Of a stretch of 43,037 nt of DNA, positions 42,724-43,037 are shown piece by piece. The number at the start of each line of letters is the position of its first letter. The stretch's first letter is position 1. The notes under the pieces were generated by a model. That model saw nothing but the letters and a program-made list of their open reading frames with translations. It did no database searches and was not told the origin of the DNA. The position numbers and the translations under genes were made by a program. The DNA comes from JBKEAJ01 sp047972135 (GTDB lineage: Bacteria > Bacteroidota > Bacteroidia > Bacteroidales > Prolixibacteraceae): positions 1 through 43,037 of the forward strand of contig JBKEAJ010000144.1 in the NCBI GenBank assembly GCA_047972135.1, in the 5' to 3' direction.

Positions 42724-43037
42724 CTAAGGGCTAGCCTCTTGATTTTTTTTGAGTTTCGTTTTGTGCACTACGGATTTTCGTCTCACGAAAGGAGCTGACT
42801 TATAGTCTAATGCCTTATAAATACGTTCCACCTTTTCGTTCGGTGTAGAGCATTTCCTAATATTTATTGTATCGCCCTTGTAGTTCTTCATCGTAGTGCT
42901 TACCAACCAATACGACATTAAGCCTAAATGCAAATGAGCTTGCGATGCCTCATCACTTTTATGGTAGATAGGGCGTAAATCAAAATCGGTCTTCAAGCAT
43001 CTGAATGTGCTTTCTATCTCTCTGATGCAGTTATAAA
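42724..43037 (-). CDS. IS1634/IS4-like transposase, C-terminal part, cut by the window edge
   Basis: The minus-strand frame is open to the right edge; a start at 42996 would be only an internal TTG. The visible 104 residues read IREIESTFRCLKTDFDLRPI then YHKSDEASQAHLHLGLMSYW, which is the DDE-region signature of IS1634-group transposases (the glutamate of the DDE triad lies in REIESTFR). After WLVSTTMKN it goes to GDTINIRKCS, while relatives I know have about 30 more residues between those blocks, so an internal deletion is likely. The element's right end should lie near 42640-42720; no inverted repeat could be matched because the other end is outside the window. Confidence 0.8.
   Translation of the reverse strand, partial: YNCIREIESTFRCLKTDFDLRPIYHKSDEASQAHLHLGLMSYWLVSTTMKNYKGDTINIRKCSTPNEKVERIYKALDYKSAPFVRRKSVVHKTKLKKNQEASP

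Overview
The window reads as a chromosome segment of a Bacteroidota bacterium, most likely of the order Bacteroidales. Evidence: promoters fit the Bacteroidetes form (TTG or TTTG, about 19-21 bases, TAnnTTTG) rather than -35/-10 boxes, Shine-Dalgarno sites are rare, and the gene families are typical of the phylum (Tat-type Gfo/Idh/MocA oxidoreductases, a DUF1080 lipoprotein, the 'asparagine synthetase B' family, a lipoprotein M3 peptidase, ExbB-ExbD-TonB). Genus cannot be told from the sequence. No rRNA, tRNA or CRISPR array was seen.

Layout. 1-940: end of a PQQ-type beta-propeller protein. 975-7037: a compact membrane locus of a MoxR AAA+ ATPase, a DUF58 protein, DUF4350, DUF4129 and SpoIIM-like membrane proteins, with a divergent RDD protein. 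The five minus-strand genes overlap or nearly abut. 7039-10777: a sodium:solute symporter coupled to anmK, then ribD. 10835-15878: prmC, DoxX plus a Tat-type oxidoreductase, pepE and a glutaminyl cyclase lipoprotein. 15907-22468: pheS, a DUF1080 lipoprotein, and a minus-strand run dnaB, 'AsnB'-like, galE, sirtuin. 22554-26960: ddl, rluD, a PASTA protein, a MerR regulator and an M23 peptidase. 27079-33357: alaS, mnmA and an ABC-2 exporter. 34246-36474: an ExbB-ExbD-TonB operon behind a strong promoter with two dyads. 36556-38494: a DUF438/hemerythrin/PAS protein and a DUF1858/DUF2249-like protein. 38600-42230: a second Tat-type oxidoreductase lacking the family lysine, and an M3 peptidase. 42231-43037: decayed DNA and the C-terminal end of an IS transposase.

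Most genes are housekeeping: protein synthesis (pheS, alaS, mnmA, prmC, rluD), replication (dnaB), cell wall synthesis and recycling (ddl, anmK, M23, PASTA), riboflavin (ribD) and sugar nucleotides (galE). Three things stand out. First, the MoxR/DUF58/DUF4350/DUF4129/SpoIIM/RDD locus looks like one membrane machine of unknown job, and I recall the same gene set in Actinobacteria. Second, at least six spacers share short degenerate sequence modules in different combinations, a mosaic dispersed repeat family. Third, several exported oxidoreductase and DUF1080 proteins suggest periplasmic sugar oxidation chemistry.
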